Origin: Adenophora triphylla var. japonica
Lineage: Eukaryota > Streptophyta > Magnoliopsida > Asterales > Campanulaceae
Direction: 5' to 3'
DNA length: 64,000 bases
Assembly (NCBI GenBank): GCA_022495995.1
Contig: JAFEMH010004916.1
Span: 121,899 to 185,898, forward strand
Position 1 is the stretch's first letter. Each line of letters starts with the position of its first letter. A program made the translations under genes and the position numbers. This document shows, piece by piece, positions 1 through 11,039 of the stretch. The notes beneath the pieces are model-generated. The model was not told the origin of the DNA. It was given only the letters and a program-made list of their open reading frames with translations, and made no database searches.

Positions 1-544
1 CCGATATTGCATATGCAAAGGAAGATTGAGTAGGTTCACTAGTAACCCTAGTAAACAACATTGGCATGCTATAACAAGGGTGTTCAAGCACTTAAAAGGT
101 ACTATGGACTATGGTTTATATTATAGTGGACATCCTTCTATTTTAGAAGGTTACACGTATGCCGCTTGGATCAACCAAGAAGATTCATCTTCTACGAGTG
201 GTTGGGTGTTCTTGCTTGGAGGAGGTGCCATTTCTTGGGCTTCTAAAAAGCGTACATGTATTACACATTCTACAATGGAATCCGAGTTTGTAGCATTGGT
301 CGCCGGAAAAGAAGCGGAGTGGCTTCTAACTTGATATATGAGATTCCATTATGGCCAAAACCGATATCACCAATGTCTATCCATTGTGATAGTGCCGCCA
401 CTTTGGCTAGGGCCTATAGTCAAATTTATAATGGCAAGTCTAGACACTTGGGTGTCGGACATAGTATGATTCGGGAGTTAATCATGAATGGTGTGATATC
501 GCTGAGTTTGTTCGGTCGCAACAAAATTTGGCCGACCACTTGAC
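1..544 (+). pseudogene. Ty1/copia pol 3' end, RNase H domain (broken)
   Basis: The translated segment reads as the copia RNase H tail of a gag-pol polyprotein. It contains the blocks GWVFLLGGGAISWASKK and THSTMESEFVAL, then SIHCDSAATLARA in another frame, and the helix ending KSRHLGVGHSMIRELI. The frame breaks near 325-335. The usual first catalytic Asp (CDADWA-type block) reads as AAWINQ, so the enzyme would be inactive. The domain enters from outside the window, so gag, integrase and RT lie to the left. The following PPT and LTR have the same orientation. The family assignment is firm, the lineage is not resolved. Confidence 0.85.
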
Positions 545-1139
545 GAAGGGGTTAGCCAGAGACTTGGTAAATAAGTCTCAGAATGGGAATGGGATTAAAG
601 TTCATTTAATCCTCTAATTGTGAGATACCCAATTCCCTTCTAATACAACGTTAGAAGCTTGAATTCAATGTGGAAAGCTCGCAGCTTGGAGATTGGAACA
701 CATGTTATTATTTTTCCCAAGGTATGTGTTCGGACCGCAAGTAAACCTAGGTTGAAGAATATCTTCTTAATAGTTCCTTTGAAAAATTGCAAATGCAGTG
801 CAAGACTAAAGGAACTACCTTAATGAACATGAAGTTTTGCCGCTTCAAGAAGCTAGGACTTGGCTTCCTATATGTTCACTAATGGATATGGACACATGGC
901 TTGTAAAAGTGTCAAGATTAAACAAAGAGAATTGTACCGAACTTATGTGTATAGTATCTTCGTGTATTCATATGAGTTGACGGGTTCAATCGTTACGACA
1001 CCCCGATTCTCGAGTATTTGAAATGTGTATTATACTAAGATGAAAATTCAATCGCAAGACATTTTCATTTATGCATTCGTTTGTTTCGTTATTTATACAG
1101 TTTAGTAAATCAAAGGATTACACTAAAATGGAGGGGATT
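545..1139 (+). other. copia 3' non-coding region with polypurine tract
   Basis: There is no credible coding sequence between the RNase H remnant and the LTR. The last bases, about 1125-1138 (AAAATGGAGGGGAT), form a polypurine tract directly before the TG of the LTR, the position used for plus-strand priming in Ty1/copia elements. Confidence 0.7.
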
Positions 1140-1765
1140 TGTTGGTGATTTTAGTGTCATCAACTTGTTTTATTGTAATGGTGATTTACTAAGAGATCAA
1201 TGTGATTCGTATTAGACTCGGATACGAGTAAGTGGAAAGTGTGGAGTACACACTCGCTTGAGCTAAAACGAAGTCAACCTCGATATAGAAGTAAAAGTTA
1301 AAGGGTAGCACTTTTTGTCGATCAAGATGAACAAGACGGCCGTGCAGCTCATATGACACGGCCGTGTGTATGAACAACACGGCCGTGCAGCTTCATAAGA
1401 CACGGCCGTGCGCCTCGTACAGATGCCTTTTCAAAATGAAGAGACACATTGCTTGGCTAAAATCATGTCTTTTGATTGTACCCTTTAACTAATACCTCCC
1501 CATCTGTATATATACAGAGATTGATCTCAGTTGTACACACATGAAAAACACAAGTGATACAACAATAACGAAAGCAAACAATTCTCAAAGTTTTGATTTG
1601 TTCTCTTTGCCTAGAAAACAAATTGCGTGATTGTCTTATCCCAATAAAGATTTCGTGTAACCCAGGCATTAAGGGTCGAAATACTTTATTCGGAAAGTGG
1701 ATTATACACGATTCAATCATATATCCGGAAGCACCATTAGTATCAAAGACCCTAATTCCCCTACA
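1140..1765 (+). repeat. copia 3' LTR (626 bp)
   Basis: It starts TGTTGGTGATT just after the polypurine tract and ends CCTACA, giving the TG...CA borders of an LTR. A TATATATA box lies at about 1507-1514. The segment 1330-1412 holds four copies of the GC palindrome CGGCCG within ACGGCCGTG. The next base continues an Ogre-type LTR whose intact counterpart lies at 27743 onward, so this element inserted into that LTR. The expected 5-bp target duplication would be ATCTT (1766-1770), whose partner is outside the window. Confidence 0.75.
1507..1514 (+). promoter_or_regulatory. TATA-like box in copia LTR
   Basis: TATATATA inside the LTR in transcription orientation is a plausible core promoter. No start site can be seen from sequence alone. 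Confidence 0.4.
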
Positions 1766-2439
1766 ATCTTTGTAGAAGATCATCCATGGAGATGGTCTTC
1801 CATGGTGATCTTCTTAGATCTAGAGCAAGAAGATGAAAGAACTACATTTTGTAGTTTGAAGATGCATGCATGGATGAGATTTAGGGTTAGGAGAAGGAGG
1901 GTTTACCAATCTTCTTTGTGTTCTTGAGTGTTTGGCTTGAGTGTATGAGTGTTTAGGGCTTTAATATGAGAGTGAGTGGATGAGTATGAGTTGGGAAAGA
2001 TTGGAGAGAAAAAGGTGACAATTCTTGTGAATTCTCACTGTTTTCTCTCTATATTTCGCCAGAGGTTCGGTGCAATTGTGTTCTTCCTTCTTATTTTTGT
2101 GACTGGAGGGCTCAATTTATAGCCCTCTGAAAATAGCAAACTTGTCCGCGCGGATAGGGTCAGTAGGCGTGCACTGTTCATTAAATGCAGCTCAGGCTTT
2201 GGACACAAGGAATAAAATTCAAAAATTCCAGCAGAAATTGTTTTTCAACTTGCTGTTTCGGGTTTTTTCCAATTCTTTTGCTTTTTAAGATTCCTTTGAA
2301 GGTTTATCTTTAAATAGCAATGCCCATTTTACCCTCACTTTGTTAGAAATGTTAGGATAGTTAGGAATTGTTAGAAATGTTATAACTTTCGTTAATTTTC
2401 TAACGAAAATTCTAACAAGCTCAAATTGGAGCACTTACA
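1766..2439 (-). repeat. Ogre-type 3' LTR, truncated by copia insertion
   Basis: It matches 27743-28388 essentially base for base over about 650 bp. The one clear difference is an extra 28-bp block near 2350-2378, flanked by the direct repeat GTTAGAAATGTT. On the minus strand it begins TGTAAGTGCTCC. The terminal third of the LTR is missing here because the copia element interrupts it at 1765/1766. Confidence 0.9.
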
Positions 2440-2455
2440 GTAGCCCCTCGGCGAC
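2440..2455 (-). promoter_or_regulatory. probable polypurine tract of Ogre-type element
   Basis: On the minus strand the bases just upstream of the 3' LTR read GCCGAGGGGCTAC, the expected place for plus-strand priming. It is short and imperfect. Confidence 0.45.
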
Positions 2456-3132
2456 GGCGCTTTCGAAGGAAGCGGGGTCGTCGATAAGAGTAAGGCTCCA
2501 TATTTGGCAGGATGATCGAGTGATCGGGTGGCTGAACCTAGCGATAGGCTACCTACGTATCCCGAATGGGAATCAAGCCGCCGTAGTTCGGGTCTTTGAC
2601 CCCGAGATGATGGCGTTTTAGGTGCCTCGAACCCGATGAGCGAGTTTTACGGTCGGTTACTGGAAAGAAACTCTGCCGGGGATAAGAGTTGACCATTTTC
2701 GGTCTGATGGCTATCCGCTCTGCTGGGGATAGGAATGACCATTTTTGGTCTCTGCTGGGGATGATTGCGATTTATCGCTTTCTAGTGATAGCGTCTTAGG
2801 TGCCTCAAACCTTGGAGATGGCGTTTTAGGTGCCTCGGACCTTGATGATGGCGTTTTAGGTGCCTCGAACCTTGATGATGATGGCTTTTTAGGCGCCTCG
2901 GACCTTAATTTGGAATGGCCTTTCGGTGGACTTTGTCTGCTGCCGAAGGATAGGGTGACCGTTTTGGTCGAGGGGCTGGACCTAATGATAGGCTACCTAC
3001 GTATCCCTAGTGGGAATCAAGCCCTTTCGTAGTTCGAGTACTACTCGAGATTCCGTTGGCTTTTGGGATTCCGTTAATTTTGCTGGGGATTTCGTTAGCC
3101 TTTGCTGGGGAAAATCAGACGTATTTGTCTGG
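2456..3132. repeat. Ogre-type 3' UTR with short tandem repeats (about 33 bp)
   Basis: A unit containing GCGTTTTAGGTGCCTCG and ACCTTGATGATG recurs about four times at 2780-2915, with looser relatives at 2605-2640. GGATAAGAGT/GACCATTTT phrases also recur at 2680-2750. There is no coding frame that looks conserved. The region lies between the antisense PMD gene and the 3' LTR. Confidence 0.75.
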
Positions 3133-3870
3133 GAAATTGGTCTTACGTTTGACTGCCGTTGGATGATTTTGATGAAAGATACGGGACCTCGTTATCTTTC
3201 TCGGGGCACTCGGTCTTACGTTTGACTGCCGGGGATAATTTTGATGAAAGATACGGGATCTCGTTATCTTTCTCGGGTCACTCGGTCTTACGTTTGACTG
3301 CCGGGGAAGATTGATGAAAGATACGGGATCTCGTTATCTTTCTCGGGGCACTCGGTCTTACGTTTGACTGCCGGGGGTAATTTTGATGAAAGATACGGGA
3401 TCTCGTTATCTTTCTCGGGGCACTCGGTCTTACGTTTGGATCACGGGGTAATTTTGATGAAAGATACGGGATCTCGTTATCTTTCTCGTGGCACTCGGTC
3501 TTACGTTTGACCGCCGGTAATTTTGATGAAAGATACGTGATCTCGTTATCTTTCTCGTGGCACTCGGTCTTACGTTTGACCGCCGGAAGATTTTGATGAA
3601 AGATACGGGATCTCGTTATCTTTCTCGGGCACTCGGTCTTACGTTTGACTCGCCGGGAAGATTTTGATGAAAGATACGGGATCTCGTTATCTTTCTCGTG
3701 GCACTCGGTCTTACGTTTGATCGCCGGGTAATTTTGATGAAAGATACGGGATCTCGTTATCTTTCTCGGGAGCACTCGGTCTTACGTTTGATCGCTGGTA
3801 ATTTTGATGAAAGATACGGGATCTCGTTATCTTTCTCGGGCACTCGGTCTTACGTTTAACTGCCGGGAAG
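3133..3870. repeat. 71-bp minisatellite in Ogre-type 3' UTR, about 10 copies
   Basis: The phrases GATGAAAGATACGGGATCTC and CACTCGGTCTTACGTTTGA recur with a period of 68-72 bp, at about 3207, 3281, 3349, 3421, 3492, 3561, 3630, 3701, 3773 and 3841. Length changes cluster at the junction G-rich block (CTGCCGGGG and variants). Hypervariable tandem repeats at exactly this position are described for Tat-lineage elements and are a proposed source of satellites. Confidence 0.92.
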
Positions 3871-4162
3871 GATTTTCTTGGCAAGGGGCTGACTTTGGTT
3901 AACTTTGGTTAACTCTGTCAAGTTGGGGACTGAATTGCAGAGTCCTGAAATTTTAAGGGGCAAAAGGGTCATTTTGACCCTGACAATCCCATCCGCGCGG
4001 GCAGGAATGGAAAGCCAGGGGTATTAATTAGGGCCAACGCCCTTCTTCTTCCTCAGTCCAATTTTTGAATTGCCGAGAGAGAGGGAGACAGAAACGAGGA
4101 GAACAGCCATTTTCGGCCCTAGAAGCTTCAAAATTCGTCCGTTTTCTTCAATTTTTCAAGCA
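3871..4162 (+). promoter_or_regulatory. 5' region of antisense gene 1
   Basis: This stretch holds no ORF that continues into a domain. It contains ATCCGCGCGG (3991-4000), CCTCAGTCCA and AACAGCCATTTTCGG. The same three blocks, in the same order, precede antisense gene 2 at 7322-7440, and the CCGCGCGG block also occurs in the LTR. It is a candidate promoter and leader for the plus-strand transcript. Confidence 0.5.
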
Positions 4163-7002
4163 ATGGAACACGGGGAAGGCGCTTTTCAAGGCCAAGGACG
4201 TGGTCCCATAGCGGAGAGGCGATTGGAGCTCGTCCGGATGAGGAGGCATTACAACCTCTCGCGATCGGTTACGGAGGAGCATTATCCCGATGCTTGGCAA
4301 CATTGGGCTTCGGATCCGCATCTCGAAACGGTATACTTCGAATCCTTTTGATCCTCTTGTCGATTTTTGTTTGAAATTGAATTTTTGTAGAATTTTTTTT
4401 TTGAATTTCGACAATGATGATGTTCTTGGACTTGGATTTTAATTTTGATGTTATGCATGTTGTAATGAGTATATGAGTAACCCAAAATGTGCATTTTGCT
4501 TGGGAAAAAGAATTGGCATTTTTGCCACATTTTTTTTTTTCAATTCGAAAATTTCATGTGAAAATTCAAAGAATTGTGATTTTTTTTTTTTTGAATATTG
4601 CATGTTGATGATGATGATTTTTTTTGAAATTGAATTTTGATATTGATGAATGATGATGCAATGCATGCATTTTGTTTGGAAAGAATGGGCATTTTGCCAA
4701 TATGGAATGTATGTATGTTTAGGATTTTTTTTTTTGAAAAGTGGGACGGATTTTTCCTCCCGTTGCATGTAAGATGGATGATATGAATGTATGCATTTTT
4801 TTTTTGAAAATGGGACGGAGTTTTTACTCCCGTAGGAATGCATCTTTTTTTTTTTTTGATGAATGCATTGGGACTTGCTGAAAATTGTTTTCTTTCATGC
4901 GAGAAAAATGGGGCTATGCTCATTGTATGCTGTTATGCTGTCGAATTTTTTTTTTTTTTTAATGTATATGCAAATGCAATCTTTTTGACATTTTCTCTTT
5001 TTTTTTTTACAGGGCGGAAACCGTTTTGTGACGGAGCAGCTGAACAAGATGAAGACTCGAGGATCGGTGGAGTCTGTGATTGACTTGTGGGACCGGCTTC
5101 CGGATGCGGGCCGAGGAGCTTTGCCGAGTCCGAGACAGATTGTTGTCGAGACGGGGCTCTGGGAGTTCGTCGAGTGCTTGAGGGGACTGGTCAAGTTCCC
5201 TAAGAGCAAGGGCTTGATGTTTGCTCCGCGCAAAGACCGGTGGGACGCGACCCACACCTTCCACTTCTTCCGGGGCGAGGCTACGGTTACGCCCTCCGAC
5301 TACGCCGCGATCACGGGCCTGTCCCTTTAATGGACGCAGCATTGAGTGGCGGGATGGCTACGCCGATGCCGATCCGTGTGCTCTTCGGGATTTTCCCCTA
5401 TTCCCAAAAAGGGGATGGGATGGAGTATGCCGTGGTCTACGGCAAGATTGTGGAGACCATCGCGAGCTACGAGGCCGGGAGGAGAGGATAGGCGCCGATC
5501 GATTGCCAGGGCCTTCTTGTGGTTTGCTTTCTCGAGCACGCTCTTTGGACATGCCGAGGGGACGGCGGTCTTTGCCTTGTCGAGGTCCTTGGAGGACATG
5601 GAGACGGCCGGAGATGTCTCGTGGGGAGAGGCCGGGCCGGCAGAGCTTTATTTTGCTCTTGATAGGTACAGTAGGGCCGTGAGCTCCTTTGTATCTTGCT
5701 TCGAGTTTGCCCCGGAGGTATAAGCTCTTTTTGCTTTCCCTCTCTTTTTTTTTTTTTTGAGCACGCACTTTTCTTTTGCACCGGATTGATTGGATTTTTA
5801 CCTTCGCAGTATGGGCGTTGGAGTTTTTCCACGTCACGGTGTGGCGACAGGCGGAGTACGTCGGGGCGTATCCGGCCATGCAGCTCTTGGTCCAAGCATG
5901 CCCGGAGAAGATAAGCTCCAGGGCCGTACGACTCTCAGGTACGCGGATTGCCTTCCTTTGACGGAGGCCGAGACAGCTGAGGGGATGATATTCTTCCCCG
6001 GGATCGCTGAGGTAGCGCACCGAAGGGCGCCGAGATTTGGACTGTGCAATGAGGATTCTCGAGGGGTCCGACTCGCGATGTCTACTATCTCGGGAGAGAG
6101 TGACACGTCGCATGGCGTGAATTCGCCTTTGTTGACACCGATGGAGCCTCCCGCCGATTTGATGCACTCCGAGTGATCGGTCCGCGACTGGGATGATTAC
6201 CGAGCCGGCCAAGACTTCTCGGGATTCGTGGCGACTGAGCCCTATGCGACATTCGTCTTGAGGAGGCTGAAGACGCCCCAGGTTCTTCATAGAGAGGGAT
6301 TAGGGATCCCGAGATACCCTCGGACAAACTTCTCATACGTCCAGGATGGGGTTAGATTGAGGGTGGAGATTCCCCAGCCCGAGCGGCTTCCGCGAGCTTT
6401 CCGGCCTCGTCCGGGTATGAAGGTATGGCTTTTTACGTTTCTGCCTCTTCCTTTCTTTCTTTCGCTTCATCATCTTTAGCATCATTTCTTTTCTTGACGC
6501 TTTTGCTTTTGCGCAGTTCACGGAGGTGGTCGTCGAGAAGCTGACGAAGCAAGTGATCGGGGCTAAGAGATTTATACGGAGGATGGTTGCTTGCGGGGCA
6601 CCTCAGGCCAGAGCGAGGCGACCACGGCCGGCACCTGTCCGACGGGAGGCCTCCCCTATTCCATCGGAGACTTCTTCTGAGACCCCTCTTTCTCCTCTCA
6701 TTGATCCCCGTGCGGCACTGCCTTCGGATCACGTCATTCTCGGGGATCCGTACGGGCAGGGGCACGTCTGGCGGCATGGTGGGTCGTCCCCGTACGTTCA
6801 GGAGTCTGACGCCTTCACCTTTGGATTTGATTTCTTCAGGGATCTGGGTTTGCCCTATCAGAGTGTGCCGGTTGGTCCCGACGAGCCTCTTTCTGGAGAT
6901 GAGGATGATTCTGAGCCCGAGACTTTCAGGGCTCCTGACGAGGCGGGCCCGAGCCGCAAGAGGGACCGAGGGCAGACGTCGGGCGCTGGGGATTCTGATT
7001 GA
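4163..7002 (+). pseudogene. antisense ORF 1: spliced plant mobile domain (PMD) gene, frameshifted
   Basis: Four exons are apparent: 4163-4329, 5013-5717, 5810-6422 and 6517-7002. The introns are T-rich, with GT donors and acceptors TTTTTACAG, TTCGCAG and GCGCAG. The PMD signature is DRWDATHTFHFF-GEATVTPSDYAAITGL in exon 2, then GDVSWGEA, LYFALDRYSRAVSSFVSCFEF and, in exon 3, WALEFFHVTVWRQAEYVGAYPAMQLL. The C-terminus is acidic and Ser/Pro-rich and ends in SRKRDRG. PMD (MAIN/MAIL-like) proteins are nuclear plant proteins with roles in silencing and genome stability, and the domain is repeatedly carried by transposons. Frames change near 5327, 5398 and 5488 and a stop lies at 6174, so this copy looks inactive unless the indels are sequence errors. 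The start is chosen at the MEHGEG Met. Confidence 0.75.
4330..5012 (+). other. intron 1 of antisense gene 1
   Basis: The stretch is T-rich on the plus strand, with many runs of 8-14 T and ATG-rich filler. It starts GTATAC and ends TTTTTACAG, and joining its flanks keeps the frame open (LET then GGNRFV). I see no gene inside it. Confidence 0.7.
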
Positions 7003-7321
7003 TTATCTTTTGGGATTTTTTTTTTTTGAGACTTGTACTGCTTATGCACATTTGGATGTAATAATTTAGGGTTATTGTTACCTATTTTTTTTTTGCACAC
7101 TCTCCTTTTCTTAGAATGTAATAATTTAGAATTTTATTAATGCAATGCAGTATGAATGCAATGTTGCATGAGCCTTTGTTTTTTTTTTTGCAAGGGTGTT
7201 TAGTGTTTGGACTGATTCGGGGAGTTTTTTTTTTTTTGCACTGGTTTCGAGCAACCTGACGTAATATTCCTCTTTTGGTGTAGCATTTGGACTGTTGCAG
7301 ATTTTCTGATGGGAAACAATC
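7003..7321. other. spacer between the two antisense genes
   Basis: The stretch holds several T-runs and TGTAATAATTTAG-like phrases (7058 and 7109), consistent with a 3' UTR or terminator. No coding potential is visible. Confidence 0.5.
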
Positions 7322-7460
7322 TTGTCCGCGCGGAGGGGACCTGCATCTGACACTGTCCTTTGATTTTGCTTCAGATTTGGTTTTGCTTTATTTCAAATTC
7401 AAATATCTCCTTCATCCTCCAGTCCAAACAGCCATTTTCGGGGAGAAAGGGAGAAAAACC

Positions 7461-9052
7461 ATGGAAATGGCCAAAAATTCTCCAAAATTGTCCAAAGAAA
7501 GGCAAATGTTGTTTTTTGAAAAGTTCAAGGAGTGGTGTAGGGAGATCATGCATGAGAGAAGATCATTCTTTGAAGAAAGGTACAAGGTACGATGCTTGTG
7601 GTCTCTCAAAGAATTGGTTCCGGATTATGACCTCTTAAGAGCTTCTTCTTCGTTTTGGGATACTAGAAGGCATGTCTTTTGCCTTTCCTTCAACGAGATT
7701 GTTCCGACTGTGGAAGAATTTCGGGCCTTGCTTGGAGGTCCGGAGGTGGAAGAGATAGCGGTCCCTTTGCCCGGAGGGGCTTCTTTTGCTGACAGATTGT
7801 GCGTCCTCCTTCATCTTTCCCCGGAGGAAGCGCAAGGTATGATCCGCGGTCCCGATCATTTCGATATTTCCGGTCTTCCCGACAGATTTAGGGGCCTAGG
7901 TTTGGTGGATGATGCCTATTGGGATGCCTTTGCACTTTGTATGTTTGGCACCCTGTTCATGGTCTATTCCTTCGGGATCCGCCATCGGCCTCGCCGGATG
8001 TTGTCGTTCACCGTCGCCCGGCGTAGATGTCGTTCCTTTGATTCTTAGGGAGACTTTTCATGCTCTCGACAGATTAGCTACCGGACGGCGGTACATGCAC
8101 GGGCAGCCCGTTCCTCTTGACCCCGTGGCCGATGGAGCGTTTGGGGGTTCTTCGGGAAACCTCTCGATATGATCGTGCCTTGGACTTTTGCCAGAGAGGT
8201 GTTGATGTAGATTTTGATGATCGTGGCTCGTGGGAGCGTTGGATGGCGGGTCGCCAGACCGAAGATATCGATGGTTGGTGCCTCATTGGCGGGTGGAGAC
8301 TCGCAGAGTGCTTCAGACGGGTCCCATGTGGTTATGCTTCCGGGCTTTCTCACCAGCTTCTACATTCCGGCTCGGGTCCTTAGGCGGTTTGGCTTGGAGC
8401 AGTTCCTTTGGAGGGCTTTGATGATGTAGCCACCGGGGTGGTGGCTCCTGTTTCCATGGATGATCCCTCGGTGTTTCCATTTCTTTCCCGAGCATGGAGG
8501 TATGATGCCTTTCCTCCTCGGGTCATTCTCAAAGGCGTCCGAGACCGGTGTTCTTGACCACTTGGTACCTGGATTGGTACGAGGGGCATCCGGGAGGGAC
8601 TCAGGTGGCTATTTTGAGGCGGCGTGAGGCCATTATGGGTGCGGAGGACCCGACTGCTTCGAGAGGAGGAGGGCCGAGGCGAGGGCCAATCCTCATGACA
8701 GAGCGGAGACGCCGTGACCGATTATGAGGCTTACGTCAAGAGACAGGAGAGGAGGGCTCCTATGTTACCAGCCTAGGTTACAGGAGATGAGGGATGACGC
8801 TAGGGCTACTAAGGCCCCGACAGAGGCCGGTTTGATAGACCCTGCTCCTATACCGTAGCTTGGTAGGAGGAATACCGACATTTTTCCGGTTCGTAAGAGA
8901 AAGACTCTGAGGGGGAAGAAGAAGGGAGAGGCCAAGCACGAGTGGCTTGGAGTGACTCGAGGTTTCCAAGTATCCCTTTCTTGCCATGACAGACACATTA
9001 GTTTGATTATGTATCTTAGCAAGGTTGCCGCTGTAGGAATGAATCGGGCTTA
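7461..9052 (+). pseudogene. antisense ORF 2: DUF7745-like transposon protein, frameshifted
   Basis: The open segment 7461-8045 encodes MEMAKNSPKLSKERQ, then FKEWCREIMHERRSFFEERY, WSLKELVPDYDLLRASSSFWD, FCLSFNEIVPTVEEFRALLGGP and LGLVDDAYWDAFALCMFG. This layout (a short charged start, W..Y..L..F.D, then CLxxxEIVPTxEEF) is the one I associate with the DUF7745 family of plant transposon proteins. Beyond 8000 the homology seems to continue in shifting frames (PLILRETFHALDRLATGRRYMHGQP at about 8037-8110). I know no biochemical function. The gene lies just downstream of antisense gene 1 on the same strand, has a related 5' region, and runs towards the integrase remnant. Confidence 0.6.
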
Positions 9053-9504
9053 GACTCATCAAAGAGCTTTTAACTTGTAATGAATATTTGAATTGCTTTA
9101 GAGTTTTTCGAGACGCTTTCATGGTCTCGACCAATTGTATTGATGCCAAAGTATGGCTTTTATTTGTGCTTTAGATCGAACCGTTTCCTCGCCGCCTACG
9201 TTCCCTCATTTTGAGGAGCTCAGTCTTCGTAGTTCAACCCGGTGAACTCTTTTTGTTTTTTTTTTTTTTTTTTTTTTGGTGCAACCCCGTTTTTTACCTA
9301 GGCCGCCCTTTTCGGGTTTCTAACCTAGTTGGGTATTACTCTTTTAGCACTCTTTTTTTTGTTTTTTTTTTTGGTCTTTTTTTTTGGTGCAACCCCGTTT
9401 TTTACCTAGGCCGCCCTTTTCGGGTTTCTAACCTAGTTGGGTATTACTCTTTTAGCACTCTTTTTTTTTTGTTGTTTTTTTTTTGTTTTTTTTTTTTTTT
9501 TTTA
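9053..9504. repeat. convergent 3' region with 108-bp duplication and long T runs
   Basis: A block from GGTGCAACCCCG through TTAGCACTC occurs at 9278 and again at 9386 (period 108 bp), separated by T-runs of 9-24. It lies between the 3' ends of antisense gene 2 (plus) and pol (minus), so it would hold both terminators. No gene is seen. Confidence 0.7.
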
Positions 9505-10332
9505 TGCGTAGTATCTCGCGCAGCCTTGTCACCATTTACCGGGTGTACAAAGGGATTCCCGTCGAGGTCCGCAAGTTGCATGGCTCCTCCGTGAGAAGAT
9601 CTTCTCGGGACGACATATGGCCCGACCCATACAGCTCCCATTTGCCGAGAGGGTTGATACGGACCGGGGCTTTTCTTTTAGAACGAGATCACCTTCTCGG
9701 ATCTCCCGATGCTTTACTTTCTTGTCGAAGGCTCGCCATCCTTCCTTGGTAGGCCCGGATGTGTTCCATGGCCTTCAATCGGCGTTCGTCTAGTAGGGCC
9801 AATTCATCATGGCGACTGGAGCCATTCGACCTCGTTGATCCGGCTTTCCAGAAGATACGGAGCGAGGGGATTTCCACTCGATTGGGAGTACGGCTTCCAT
9901 TCCGTATGTGAGGGCAAAAGGTGTTTCCCGCTGCCGTTCCGATCGATGTTCTCAGAGCCCCGCAGTGCCGTGTGTAACTTCTCGGGCCAATCTCTCGCCT
10001 TGGATGCCCATTTTCCGGATGATATTTTCCAGAGTCTTGTTTTACGCTTCGACGGCTCCGTTGGTTTGGGGCCTGTAGGGAGATGACTTGTGACGGGTTA
10101 TTCGGAATTCCGCCAGCTTTTTCACATTCCCTTCGAAGTGGGATCCATTATCCGAGATGATTTCGCCGGCAACCCGTATCCGCACATGATGTTTTCTTTG
10201 ATGAAGAGGGCAACTTTCTTTGAATTGAGGATTTTGTAGGACTTTGCGAGCATCCTTTCCACTTCCTTCGAAGAAATGACCAATCAAGGTCTCTTTAGGC
10301 TCTTCCGCAGCTCCCAAATTCACACTCGTCAA
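9505..10332 (-). pseudogene. Ogre-type integrase, C-terminal half (broken)
   Basis: On the minus strand the blocks EIISDNGSHFEGNVKKLAEF and RITRHKSSPYRPQTNGAVEA give the second catalytic Asp and the Glu of a DDE integrase. They are followed by PFALTYGMEAVLPIE, EERRL-like text, FDKKVKHREIREGDLVLKEK and a GPYVV..GGAMQLADLDG..FVHPVN tail, typical of Tat/Ogre integrases. The zinc-binding HHCC region and the first catalytic Asp are absent. A stop follows NGAVEA and several frame changes occur downstream. It sits directly after the segment where RT should be. Confidence 0.85.
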
Positions 10333-11039
10333 AATCTCTTCGGCGGCTTGGGCTCGATTTTTCCTCTTCCCGACAACCCGCTTAAAGATTTTTTTTTTTG
10401 TTGTTTGATTTTTTTTTGTTTAATGTGTCTCGCTTCTTTATCTAATGAATTATTATTAAAAAAATTTTATTAATTAATTCATCATTAGTTAAAGCGGCAA
10501 TCAAGGGATACTCGTAAAGGTTCGTCATTTCATTGAAAACGAGAGGGGGTACGGCGCTGCTGCACTCGTAGTCTTCAGCGTAAGGCCGTCTGGACGACCC
10601 TAGAGACTCGATCTTAACAGAGAGACCGGGAGGACTTGTCCTAGATTGACACAAAGGGACGGGGGACCAATCCAAGCTTGGTGATCATTTCCTCCTTGGT
10701 CGCGGATGGGCCCGAGAGAGTTTCCCACCTCTCTAGCGGCATCGCTATTGGTGGCCTCATGACTCGGGAACCGTGTCCGTTTTTGTTTTCCTTTCTCAAT
10801 TGCTTTGCTATCATCCTTGACCGAGCCGAGATCAATCAGTGTCCGGCACTCCGACTTCTTTCTTCGAACAATTGCGCATAACCGTGACCATCCCAATCAT
10901 CTCGAGGGAAATTCCGTGGCCTTAGCTTTTGGCACCGCGTTCGAATTCGGGTTTCGGATCTTCCCGGCGTAGGAATAGTGGTTGTGAGCTTCTCGAACTG
11001 TTCCACTGTGTCGCACGCCTACGAAGGTATACTCACTTT
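10333..11039 (-). other. short linker where RT and RNase H should lie
   Basis: Only about 700 bp separate the integrase from the protease-side segment. None of the six frames shows RT blocks (MPFGL, YxDD) or RNase H blocks. A T-rich spacer is present at 10388-10480. I infer an internal deletion that removed RT, RNase H and the integrase N-terminus. Confidence 0.65.

Noticed and set aside
3278..3775. 165-codon minus-strand frame of repeated PRKITRSRIFHQN text
   Set aside because: It is an open frame across the 71-bp minisatellite. Its repeats follow the DNA unit and it has no domain or start context.
4451..4923. Lys-rich minus-strand frames
   Set aside because: They are antisense of the T-rich intron 1 of the PMD gene (runs of T read as Lys).
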